64,000 nucleotides of DNA from Pieris napi (taxonomy: Eukaryota > Arthropoda > Insecta > Lepidoptera > Pieridae): NCBI RefSeq assembly GCF_905475465.1, contig NC_062256.1, forward strand, positions 1,993,662 to 2,057,661, given 5' to 3'. Under the pieces are notes generated by a model. That model did no database searches. It saw only the letters and a list, made by a program, of their open reading frames with translations, and had not been told where the DNA came from. Of this stretch, positions 52,362-63,113 are shown piece after piece. Both the position numbers and the translations under genes were made by a program. The stretch's first letter is position 1. Each line of letters opens with the position of its first letter.

Positions 52362-54858
52362 GACACAGCTAGTGAGTCCAAAAAACTGCTCAACGAGGAA
52401 AAAGCAAAGAATAGTGCAAAATTGAATGACGATGAATTAATTTTACGCCGTAAAAAGCAGAACGCCGACAGAGCTGCTTATAGAAAAGGGGAAAAAGGTC
52501 TTGGTGAGTAAACACAGTGTTTATATCGAATTTATTAGAATTTTTAGAACTTTTTACTGGTGCATATTGTTGTTTATGGATTTAATTCAATTTTTTTATT
52601 TAGATTCGGTCCATTCAATATATTTAATTTTATTTAACAGATACCATGTCCAGTACTAGTACCGTTCAAAGTGGTGAGCCTGTACCTGAAAATATTGTTA
52701 CAGCAAAACTTTTAAATCAAAAGCAACTAAACGCGGAACGATGCCGCAGATATCGTCAAAAATGCAAGCAGCTAAAATCGGGTGCCAATGTAAGTCACTG
52801 TTCACGTATTTTAGTTACCATATAATAGTGGTTACTCAAAAAACCCAAAAAAAACTCAAAATATCTTTATTCAAGTGTTTAACCAAGTACACTTTTGAAT
52901 TGTCAAGTTAAATTAATTGTAAATTTAAATTTACTACCAGTTCGCAAGTCAAGGGCGTAGAGCAGGTAAGAAGAACTGGCAAGAAACATTCCGCCACTCT
53001 TTTTAATCGCCAAGTATTGTCATACAAATTGTTTGAACTGGAGCAAATCAATCCCACGAAGTTACATTTATCAACTGTGAAACTCATAATGAAGATGGAA
53101 TTGATAATAGAATGATTTAAAATAATTGAAAAAGGGATCAAAGTGACTCAACGATAATAAAATATTGTTTTCAGTTTTTTAATCTTATATATAACATTCT
53201 CTTGTCACAACGTTAGGTGCCATACTCCTCCATAACGGCTTGACCGATTTTTATCAAATTTTATATGCATTCGGTCTGAGAATCGGCTACTATCTATTTT
53301 TCATACCCCTAAGTGATAAGGGTTGTCCACCCCTAAAATTTTATTTTTTGGACGAAATTTTAATTATTAATTTTTTTATAATGTGAAATTAAAAAATACA
53401 TACAACCCTAAATTTTCACCCCTCTACGATCAACCCCTATTGTTTATTATTGTAGATAGTTATTTTTATTGAACTAAATAAATATTACCTAGAAATAATG
53501 TACATGGCAAAAGAAATGTTTGCTAACCCGCTAGTATGTGTATATAATCTACATAATTGTTATTAATATGTGTATATAATGTAAATAATTGTGAAGTATT
53601 ATGTATGCCATACTCTCTAAGACACAGAGTTCAATAAAAATATTAGTTCAAGACTTAGTCTACTTTTATTATTTCCCATTATCATTCCAATTTTCCAAGT
53701 ATAAAATTAAGATTGATAAAGCAATTTTTATACCCTAAATGGAATATTATTCCAAAATTTTTTAGTTAAATGTCTATATTGTGAAAAAAAGTTTCACTTT
53801 TACCGTGGTTTCATAAAACCACATAATCCTTTTTATTTGTTTTTGTCAGTGTTTAATGTAAATGTTTTTTATCAGTGGTTAATGTAAATGTTGTATTTAT
53901 TAAAGTGAAACTTTTATTTGCTTTTAAAGGACACAGGTAGTGAGTCCAAAAAACTGATCAACGAGGAAAAAGCAAAGAATAGTGCAAAATTGAATGACGA
54001 TGAATTAAGTTTACGCCGTAAAAAACAGAACGCCGACAGAGCACGTGCTTATAGAAAAAGGAAAAAATGTCTTGGTGAGTAAACGCAGTTTTCATATCGA
54101 ATTTATTAGAATTGTTAGAACTTTTTGCTGGTGCATGTTGTTGTTTATGGATTTATTTCAATTTTTGAAGTTATACTTCTTTAGGCGCGTTATGAAAAAT
54201 TGATGAGAGTGAAATTTTACGATGCGCACCTGAGACACAACATTGTCAGTGTGATTATAGCCGGCGCGAGCGAGATGGGAATAAGACAATCTACAAGTAA
54301 ATAGAAATAGAATATGCGTGAAGTTAGCAGCTATGCCAAGAATTTTGAATGATCATAATGACATATTTTGTCATTTACCTTTAGGTAAACAAATAAAGGA
54401 GTTTTAATTATTTTTTCAAGTTAAAAGGTTATTACCTAGTCATTTTCATTATACAAGTGCAAATTTTATATGTGCGTCTGAATTATGATCAGAAAATATT
54501 TATTTATTTAATTTTTCAAATGTAAACTGAGCTTTATTGAATATAATGACTCCTTTTCTAGTATTTGATTATTTAATTGTAATTAATTATTTGCATGCAA
54601 TCAAAAACTATTTTAAATAACGCCAAAGAAGTATAACTTCTTACGCGCGTACTTAAGTACACGCACCCTTTTTTTCATTTATATTCGGTCCATTCAATAT
54701 ATTTAAAAGATGCCATGCCCAGTACTAGTACCGTTCAAAGTGGTGAGCCTGTATCTGAAAATATTGTTACAGCAAACCTTTTAAATCAAAAGCAACTAAA
54801 TGCGGAACGTTGCCGCAGGTATCGTCAAAAATGCAAGCAGCTAAAATCGGGTGCCAAT
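52362..54858 (+). CDS. ZF-C tandemly duplicated basic N-terminal exon pairs
   Basis: Pair 1: b1 (SKKLLNEEKAKNSAKLNDDE, then RRKKQNADRAAYRKGEKG) and b2 (STVQSGEPVPENIVTAKLLN, then QLNAERCRRYRQKCKQLKSG). Pair 2 (53930-54074, 54710-54858) is almost the same; its b1' has the fuller motif NADRARAYRKRKK. Splice phases (0-1, 1-0) let the pairs be used singly or in series. A segment of about 0.5 kb (roughly 52290-52800, copied to 53830-54880) was duplicated. The second pair's intron was later enlarged by a MITE (54167-54668), leaving a weaker acceptor (TTTAAAAG). Motif similarity to 36331-36597 and 48485-48829. Confidence 0.7.
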
Positions 54859-57800
54859 GTAAGTCACTGTTCAGTGTGACATTCACTTTAAAAATAGTTT
54901 TTTTTAATTAATCGATTATTAATAATCGTTTTTTAAGAAACAGATTTCTAACGGAAATTTTGCACTGTAAGACTGTTCACACATGTTCTAGCAAAATCCA
55001 CATTCGAAATGGCCGGTTGCGTTTATAAAATTAATAGGGATGTGAAAAATAATCGATTTCCTTAAAAGTGAAAATCGATTTTTGTATTCGATTTTAATAT
55101 TAAAAATCAATCATAGTTGATCAGTTTCAGTTGAACAGTTATTTAAAAAAAATATTAATGTACTAACCTAACCGAACAATAATAATAATACATTTTTGGA
55201 CAGTTCTTTAAAAAAATATATTATTAAACTAACCTAACCTAACCGAACAATAATAATAATACATTTTTGGTCAGCTCTTTAAAAAAATATATTATTAAAC
55301 TAACTTACCTAACCGAACAATAATAATAATACATTTTTGGTCAGCTCTTTAAAAAAATATATTATTAAACTAACTTACCTAACCGAACAATAATAATAAT
55401 ACATTTTTGGTCAGCTCTTTAAAAAAATATATTATTAAACTAACCTAACCTAACCGAACAATAATAATAATACATTTTTGGTCAGCTCTTTAAAAAAATA
55501 TATTATTAAACTAACTTACCTAACCGAACAATAATAATAATACATTTTTGGTCAGCTCTTTAAAAAAATATATTATTAAACTAACCTAACCTAACCGAAC
55601 AATAATAATAATACATTTTGGACAGCTCCGGCGCTACGGGAAATGCAGTCCCTCCACCCTTGCGTACCAAAGCACAGGCAATTTATTCAAGTCTCCGCGC
55701 CTCCGATTTTTTTTATACACTCTAGGGGTAGGGCAGACAAGACCACGTGGATAGTGGGGTGCTCTGATTCGGTTTTGGGTACTTTTTGGATATTAAAGTA
55801 AACACTTTATTCTAGTAAGAATTAAATAATACAGAAAGTTGCAAACAATGAAATACAAGTACTAATTAAGAAATACAGACGAGTAGGTATCGATAATTTC
55901 AAAATTTTTCGGAACCCTATAATCTATCAACAGGTTTTTAGGTTAATTTCAATGTTGATTATTCTATAACTTTAAATTTAAAAAATGAGGAAATAATCGA
56001 TAAATAAAAAAAACGATTATTAACAATCGATAAATTAAAAACACGATTTTTTAAAGTGAACGTCATATCTCTTATAACCAATAGAAAAGTAGAAAATGGC
56101 GGATTGTTTACAAATTTAATATATTACATAAAACTTTAATTTTTTTTTTTAAATACGTAGACGCGTTTCCGGCAGCAAAAATCACTTGGCGGTGTTCCAA
56201 TGAAGGTCCCCCGAGACTCCTGCATAATTAGTATCATCAAATTCGTGCGACGACATTTAAAACCCAACCCATCATCTTAATACTTGTTTATTCACCATTT
56301 GTTATACTTATGTAATTTAATAATTTGCATTTTGTAAATGTAATTTTATAACTTATTGTACTGAAATTATCAAATATGTTTACAATATAAGAAGTCCAGC
56401 CAGTTTTGTACTTATACAAGATTTTCATTCTTGTTTTTTTTTTTTCAGAGTGTTGTGGAGAGTACATTAGCAAGAATTGAAAGACCATGTAAAAAAGCAC
56501 TACCTGCAGTAGCTATTGCTACTCAATCTATTCAAACAAACACAAATTCCATTGGGGAAATAAATCCAGGCCGAAGTAATACTATGCCTATGAATTTTGA
56601 CATTAAGGTAGAACCACAGAATGTTGACGAGATTACAATGGGAATACAGCATGAAATAATAAGTTTGAGGGAAATAGTGAAAAAATCGACTGAAATTTAT
56701 CTTCAATCTTATAATATTTGTGATAAAATACTACATGGACAGGTAAGTTTTGAGAATATTAATTAATTAGTTGTTGCATATGTTGTTTGAACAGCTATTT
56801 CATGACCTGAATGTTTCTTACAAATTTGTTTTCTGTATTTTCATTTATTACATTAAATTAAACCTGACATTCTTCAGGCCGTTTTTAAATTGTCATCTAC
56901 GTAGCTAAGATTGATTATATCAAACAAATCCAAATTTTGTTTTAAACATTTTTTTTAAAACTATGGATTGAGGGGCCATTTATATTATATCAGATACTTA
57001 ACGATATAATTTATATGATATGGAATATAAAATTCTAAAATCGTTAGGTCTTACATATTATTATTCTTATTTAAATGAAGCTGTTCTCTCTATATATTGA
57101 TAGTACAAGCAAGAATCCTGAATAAAGATACAGTTTGCAATACATTTCTGATCTTGCTACTAACATATCTGTTTCTATCTTTTCTTTGATAACTTGTCAG
57201 GTCCTCAACACATGCAAACCGGACGTAAAAGTATTCGTAAAAACGCCCCACGATAAACTATTAGACCGAGCATTCACACAATGGTGCGATTGGGCCTCCC
57301 TCACAGAGGAGCCCAAAGATCCGCCGTTATTCTACAAATGCTACATCTGCGATATTGCGTGGTGGCACTTGGCCCACTTCCGCGACCACATACGAACCCA
57401 CGAGCCTTCGAGCCTCTGCGTCGCTCTAGAAATTAATGACAACGGCGAGTGCAATATTGTCGCTTACTACAGAAAATCGGCGAACAAGTACATCGCGAAC
57501 ATAGAAGGGAAATGCTGGAAATGCGGCGAAAATGCGTTCGAACATACGAAATTGAAGAACTGTGTCGGATGTAAGAAACGGTTCTCCACATGCAGCAAGC
57601 TACGCCAACACCAGTGGTACTGCGAGGGGTTCAAAAAGATGCACCTAGAACTTTTCGCCTCAGCTGAGAAGATATTTAAATGTCACCTGTGTCGGTTTTA
57701 CTTTTTCAAAACGGAAGACATTAAAGAACACATGATACTGCGGCATTCTGTGCGGTCCGATGTGCCCATACCGGGCTGTGCTGTTTGTGAGAAGTGTAAA

Positions 57801-60210
57801 GACCTGGTGTCATATAATGATGATCATGTTTGTGAATCTAAAAAGTATGTTAAGACGTGTGGTGCGTGCAAGAAAAGGCTCACCAAAAGCAGTGCTGCAG
57901 TCCATCAGATAGAAGGGAACGTCATCTGCTCTGTGTAAGTTGTTTTTTTATTGCTTTAATATTATAAATAAACTTAAATTACAGAAAACATTAAAATACC
58001 ACTGAGGGGTTTTTACCTTGGTGCCTTAACGGCTACAACACGGTTCACATGATGTGCGACACATGAAATATAATAAGTAGGTAGCCAATATTTTATTGCG
58101 CGCGGGAAAAACGACCGAAAAAAATCCCTATTACAGTTACTGACAGTTCTTAAATCAGAACTAAAACGACGAAAACTGGTCATAGTAATAAAATCTTTTT
58201 AATAATCATAATCTTTTTCAGATCCAAAGAGAAATTAGTAAATAGTTGTTCAACACATCTCCACGCACTTCGTCATACGATGAACTATGGATTGGCGTAC
58301 AAGTGCCTCACCTGTAATTTTTTTATAATCTTTGACTTGGAACAGATTAAAACGCACAAAATGTTTTATCATTCCAATCGTGACTTTGATTATGATCTTG
58401 TAAGTATCAATTTTTCATTACTTTAATACGGTACCGGTACGGTAACAGTGTATTACAGGTTATAGCGCCATTGGTTTTGTTTTTTTTATACGGTACATTT
58501 TTAAATAAAAAAAAACTTATTTAAGGCAGTTCATGCCGGTAAAAGAATTCTGTCCTTAGTCTATTGGTTTGCAGGGATAGAAATCTGATCAAAAATTACC
58601 TGTAAAGTAGAACCCATTGAATTCCCTATTGGAGGATTTTGGTATTTATATTTTATACTGCCAGTTTACAGCTCTATACACATTCATTTTAATTTGCTCA
58701 TATTTCATGTGGTGTGTGCCCTTACCATTTCAAATACTTTTTATTTCAGATTTCCGTCCCAAAAACCATAGTGGATAGATTAAAATCTACGCCAGCCAAA
58801 CGTGATTGTGAGTTTTCTTGTAAAACTTAAATTTTATCGTATAATAAATCATATTATATCCTTCCTGTTTCTAACCAATATTCAAAACTTTAATTTTACA
58901 GCACCGGTTGATCGTCAAATAAATACTTTCCTATTGTCTCATGATACTCAAGATATGGTGAATGATAGAAATGATGATGATGATGCCATAATCATTGATA
59001 AAGTACCAGAAGCTATTGTTATACCATCTGATGACGCACCTAACGATGATCTCCCTTGTGTCATTGCTAATATTAAATCCGAACCACTTGAAATTGAATT
59101 ACAAACATCTAAAACAAAACATACTGTAACACCACAAAATGATTTCGAATGTAAAACGATGGAAATCCAAATACCTAAAGACACAAAAGACGTATTTAAA
59201 TGCCTATCAGATGGAAATAGAATTAATGATGATAAAGTATTAAGTATTGAAGAAATTAAAAGGGAACCTAATAGTGAACTGAATGTCGCCATGGAATCTA
59301 CATTTGGAATTCTAAATACTCAAAGTATGACGACAAATAATGTAAATACAATTAATAATATGAAAAATTTGATACCTAAAACTAAACAGACTCAGCTAAC
59401 CGACGTTTCACGAAATTCAGAATCAGATGTGAAAATCGAAATTATAAAAAGTGAGGAAGAGAAACTAATGAGAGTCGACCTAAGTGATATACAATTGAAT
59501 GAACAGAAACGAAAAGAAGGTAGACCGGCGGATTTACCTAATAATTTAGAACAAATTACTCCAAAAGAATCAGAAGGTTCAGAACCGTTAAAAGTAGAAA
59601 CAATTGTAGAGACGGTTGAAGAAATCGATATCCCATGGGACACTGTTCCAATAAAGGAAGAATCGGATCCGGAAATGGATTTACAAATTTCCGATATCAG
59701 AAGGATATATCATGTCGATGTTGTTAATGTCGGTGAAAACAAAATTGATGTTAAGCAAGAAATTAACGAATTTGATTCAACTGGACAAAGTGAGAACTGG
59801 CACCAAGATATATCTACTTATAATGTAAGTTATAATAACTTAACACCCTGTCAAATAATATAACGCCAATAGACAAATGACACGGGTACCAACACTAACA
59901 AAATATACAATTTAGCAAATATATTTAATCTGTATAACACGATCATAGACATATTTTTTATTTAAATGTCCAAACCTTTAACTAAATATTTGTTTCCAAC
60001 ACACAAATATATAGTATTTACGATATTCCAAAGCCCGTCCCATCCTCCAAGAGATCAAAGACATCCCATCCGGCCGCTTGCCTCCGTCTCTAGGCATCTG
60101 TTGACTCCAAAATGGCTGGAACATTGCAAACCTACAATTAAGTTAAAACTTATAAATTTCAGTCGCATTTGATCACCATCACACCGAACCGAACACCGAG
60201 GAGGAATGAA
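52362..60210 (+). CDS. ZF-C: third zinc-finger copy, N-terminal half with fingers 1-5
   Basis: Exons in phase: b1 52362-52503, b2 52641-52789, b1' 53930-54074, b2' 54710-54858, 2 56449-56742, 3 57201-57934, 4 58222-58399, 5 58750-58807, 6 58902-59824, 7 60163-60210. The b exons replace ZF-A exon 1. Exons 2-6 are open and have the same phases as ZF-A. Finger 4 has lost its second cysteine (CSVSKEKLVNS instead of CSVCKLKIVNS). Exon 7 is short (SHLITITPNRTPRRNE) and reaches a TAA if not spliced; no exon 8-13 equivalents occur up to 64 kb, so either the product ends after the acidic linker or further exons lie outside the window. The start codon is uncertain: ATG at 52646 in b2, or an upstream exon. 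Confidence 0.75.
52850..53050 (-). repeat. Interspersed repeat family E copy
   Basis: CTCAAAATATCTTTATTCAA, CAGTTCGCAAGTCAAGGGCG, CCGCCACTCTTTTTAATCGC. Sits between the two basic exon pairs. Confidence 0.65.
53182..53534 (-). repeat. Interspersed repeat family A copy, diverged
   Basis: Minus strand; ATCTTATATATAACATTCTC at its end, AACGGCTTGACCGATTTTTA, and a remnant CTAGCGGGTTAGCAAAC start. Confidence 0.65.
54167..54668 (-). mobile_element. GAAGT-family MITE with empty site in the neighbouring duplicate
   Basis: GAAGTTATACTTCTTTAGGC to AAGTACACGCACCC. The undisturbed first pair reads TTCAATTTTTTTATTTAGATTC at 52587 (split TTCAATTTTTTT and ATTTAGATTC), so insertion was into a T run. Confidence 0.85.
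54876..56066. repeat. TIR element with internal 70-bp tandem array
   Basis: Imperfect inverted ends GTGACATTCACTTTAAAAAT (left) and TGACGTTCACTTTAAAAAAT (right, reverse complement), followed inward by TCGATTATTAATAATCG-type sequence. Interior includes the 70-bp array and GC-richer unique sequence around 55620-55760. Confidence 0.65.
55140..55619 (+). repeat. 70-bp tandem repeat, about 7 units
   Basis: Unit CTTTAAAAAAATATATTATT, AAACTAACTTACCTAACCGA, ACAATAATAATAATACATTT, TTGGTCAGCT. Units alternate between CTAACTTACCTAACC and CTAACCTAACCTAACC, so some carry three CCTAA words. Confidence 0.93.
55935..56270. repeat. Segment duplicated at 62729-63056
   Basis: Starts GTTAATTTCAATGTTGATTA, runs across the TIR end, and continues ATGGCGGATTGTTTACAAAT, GGTGTTCCAATGAAGGTCCC and GACATTTAAAACCCAACCCA. 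Both copies end at the same point. Confidence 0.85.
57201..58399 (+). CDS. ZF-C exons 3-4: fingers 1-5, finger 4 damaged
   Basis: Same length as ZF-A (734 and 178 bases) with scattered substitutions. Finger 1 changes ADFRDH to AHFRDH, which alters helix position +3 from Asp to His, a usual base-contacting position. Finger 3 changes KKEDSIEH to KTEDIKEH. Finger 4 loses its second zinc cysteine (C to S). Fingers 2 and 5 are intact. Confidence 0.88.
58750..59824 (+). CDS. ZF-C exons 5-6: acidic linker
   Basis: 327 open codons. Motifs: DDDDAIIIDKVPEAIVIP (one hydrophobic core residue of each SIM-like quartet replaced by Ala), ANIKSEPLE, EIKREPNSE, DVKIEIIKSEEEK, PIKEESDPE, DVKQEINEF. So SUMO-type sites are conserved while SIM-like cores are weaker than in ZF-A. 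Confidence 0.8.
60036..60071 (+). repeat. Single unit of the 26-bp minisatellite in ZF-C intron 6
   Basis: CGTCCCATCCTCCAAGAGAT-CAAAGA plus a partial CATCCCATCC, at the same intron position as the 6- and 22-unit arrays. Confidence 0.92.
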
Positions 60211-60788
60211 ATGTAAGTTGTATATTGGAATGGAGATAGCGATTTTGCTGCGCTACCGAACTGAAAAAAATGTGATAGTAAAACCGTAAGAAAAAGTCCG
60301 TGGAATAAAACCGTTAAATGAGACGTGCGCAGGCGCGACAGTCGTATACACAAGCGAGTAGTGTATAAAACCTTTCTCTTTCTCCCTCTTTCTTATCGTT
60401 CTCTCATCCCTTCTCTCTCTATTACCACTCCACCCCGCCAATGCATAGTATATACGCATGAATTCATGGACAAGCACTTACTGACATTATAGATACATTT
60501 TACTCGTGAGTAGCCACGTTTATTTTCATATAACTTCAAACCGTCGAAATAATAATAAATATAGTAACAATAGCAAGTGAACTAACAAGTGACTTGAATG
60601 CAATTGACAGTAATAATAGTGGGAAATTATTCAGAACAAAAGAATTAAATTCCTAACTATTAGTTTATTTATAAATATAAAATATTTTACATTGTTTAAT
60701 ATAGTGTGTACATACTAAAATCTTTGTAAGGTTTTCTAGGTTATCTTTCTTGCTGTTTTGAGGGTCATAGGAAAAATTGAGAAAAAAA
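60211..60788. other. Sequence after the last ZF-C exon
   Basis: Intron-like or intergenic; a CT-rich tract (TTTCTCTTTCTCCCTCTTTC near 60373). No exon 8 equivalent. Confidence 0.4.
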
Positions 60789-61120
60789 GCGCGCGTGCAC
60801 TTATGTACGCGCGTAAGAAGTTATAATTCTTTGGCATTATTAAAAATAGTTTTTGATTACATGCAAATAATTAATTACAATTAAATAATCAAAGGCTGGA
60901 AAAGGAGGCATTATAGTCAATAAAGTTCAGTTTACATTTGAAAAATTAAATAAATAAATATTTATTATTATTCTCTTACATTACGTCTTACATAAATTCT
61001 ATTATTATTCGAATGTTGTTTTAAATTATGTCCAATGCCGTAGCATCTTCCGTGGGCAATTCATTCTGTTAATTTTGTATCACGGTGCGCGCGCATCGTA
61101 AAATTTCACTCTCATCAATA
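60789..61120 (+). mobile_element. GAAGT-family MITE, 3'-truncated
   Basis: GCGCGCGTGCACTTATGTAC, CGCGTAAGAAGTTATAATTC start; stops at CTCTCATCAA where a TACAGGGTGGCCAAAAAGTC sequence begins. The usual CGCCTAAAGAAGTATAAC end is missing. Confidence 0.75.
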
Positions 61121-61124
61121 TATA

Positions 61125-61532
61125 CAGGGTGGCCAAAAAGTCGTGGATCAAACGCAAATAGGGGATAGATGAGGTCATCAGCGGCAAAAAATTGTTCTAC
61201 GGGAGGTCTCTAAGGTCAACCCCTGCAGAGTTATGATTTATTTTGGTTTTTATATGAAAATTGTCTTTTTTTACTAATTCTTATTAAAATTCGAAAAATC
61301 TACATCCTGTATCTTTTTCATAATATCCACTAGATTGGTACTGATGAGTTCTTGCGTTAGACATACTATTTATAGTTGTTTATTGAGTGTATTGAAAATA
61401 ATATTAAGTTATACGATATAAATTTTTTTCAAATCAAATCTTTTTGTTTATTTTGGACCCCACTGTGAAAAAAAATTACACTACGGAAAAATGACCCTGT
61501 ATTACAAGTTTTGGCGCATTTGATATGGATTC
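61125..61532 (+). repeat. Possible DNA-transposon end (CAGGGTGGCC...)
   Basis: Begins TACAGGGTGGCCAAAAAGTC; GACCCTGTATTACAAG occurs at about 61492, which could be the opposite terminus (CAGGGT inverted). No coding sequence. The class is not clear. Confidence 0.4.
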
Positions 61533-61905
61533 AGTAATAAAAAAGACTGCCGGAGCCCACGAACATAGGCTCCACCATCACGTGAATGTCGAGGCTATTC
61601 AACTCCTTGACACCACGGGCCTAGTGAGAAGATTGAAAAGGACAAAACCGTTTGAACTAGTGAATTAGTGTAAGTGCACGTTAGTATTAAGTGCTAAACA
61701 GTGATTGAAAAAAAATAGAACACAAGAACAAAGTGTCTTCCCTTTAATAGAGACTGTAAGTAGTGTTATTGGACACTTTCTTATGTTAAATATCCTTTGT
61801 AATAAATTAGGTTAGACTTAAATTACTTATTAGCCTTAAGTTAGGCTAGATTGTAATGTTCCATGATGTCTTAGTAAAGACACATGTATATAAAAAAAAA
61901 AAAAA
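61533..61905 (+). mobile_element. 5'-truncated jockey-type LINE with 13-bp target duplication
   Basis: Flanked by TTGATATGGATTC at 61520-61532 and 61906-61918. The start still encodes the last residues of ORF2 (HHHVNVEAIQLLDTTGLVRR, then LKRTKPFELVN-stop), followed by a 3' UTR and an A tail. The frame is open to the natural stop, suggesting a fairly recent insertion. Confidence 0.9.
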
Positions 61906-61918
61906 TTGATATGGATTC

Positions 61919-62728
61919 TGAAAAGGTATTACACATGGCCATGAGTCGCTCTAATATCTACAGCGAATGCAGATGTATGTAACAAAAAAAACGTGTGGCA
62001 CTCGGGGACTGCCGCGGTTTTTGAATTATAATAAATTTTTTATTTATGCAGTATTTTTTTTCTTTGATATTAATTCAAGTTACACTTTGAGCGTGGTGAC
62101 TTATAAGATTTTTTTTTTCTTTTATTAATTAAATAAGAAGATGAAAAAAAAAATTATTATCTTATCGAATACTCGTAGGTTATTCAAGATTTTTTATCAT
62201 TGAAACTATAGGTTTATGATAACTGAAATAAGAAACATAAGATATAACTTAAGTAATTTTTTTACAATGACCTTAGAGTATATGGGTGTAGGGGTAGGGT
62301 TCCGACCCTTGGTTTTCGACTGCTCCGCTGGAAATATGTACGGCGTTTACGGGTAAAGTATCTGTATATGTGTCCAAAACGAATCACACAAATGCCGTAC
62401 AGTAATAAATGACCTATATTGCTTCTGCAACTGTCGTCGAATTAAAAATTTGCACCGACTTCCGGCACCATCACTTTAGTACGGCACTATGTTTTTCGAC
62501 ATTTATTTTTAATCATCTATACACTTATAACAAAGCCGTACATTAATAATTAGTCGAAATTCCCCAATTGTACCTGAGAAAGTCCATTCACTCACGTACT
62601 CACATGTACCGCTCAGAAATGACGGCATAGTGCTCAGAGCTATTTTCAGATATAGTAACAGCCTTCTAAGCGTAATTCACGTTGGGTCATTTCACAGGTA
62701 TTTTTTGTTCATGGGCTTGTGGTCTATT
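61919..62728. other. Non-genic stretch
   Basis: Contains the inverted partner of 34635-34740 (around 61985-62090) and a GC-richer piece (62285-62350). No supported gene. Confidence 0.45.
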
Positions 62729-63056
62729 AGGTTAATTTCAATGTTGATTATTCTATAACTTTAAATTTAAAAAATGAGGAAATATTCGATAAATAAAGAA
62801 AACGATTATTAACAATCGATAAATTAAAAACACGATTTTTTAAAGTGAACGTCACATCTCTTATAACCATTAACCAATAGAATAGTAGAAAATGGCGGAT
62901 TGTTTACAAATTTCAATACGTTACACAATTTTTGTTTTTAATACTTCTCGAGTTTCCGGCAGCAAAAATCACTTGGAGGTGTTCCAATGAAGGTCCCCCG
63001 AGACTCCTGCATAATTAGTATCATCAAATTCGTGCGACGACATTTAAAACCCAACC
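62729..63056. repeat. Second copy of the 55935-56270 segment
   Basis: Nearly identical over about 330 bases, including TTAACAATCGATAAATTAAA, ATGGCGGATTGTTTACAAAT and GACATTTAAAACCCAACCCA. Confidence 0.85.
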
Positions 63057-63113
63057 CAATATTTATTATTTAAAAAAAGGAATAAATAAATTGAATAAAT
63101 AATAAATATTCAA

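Noticed and set aside
55140..55619. Interstitial telomere
   Set aside because: CCTAA words are only two or three per 70-bp unit and absent from some units.
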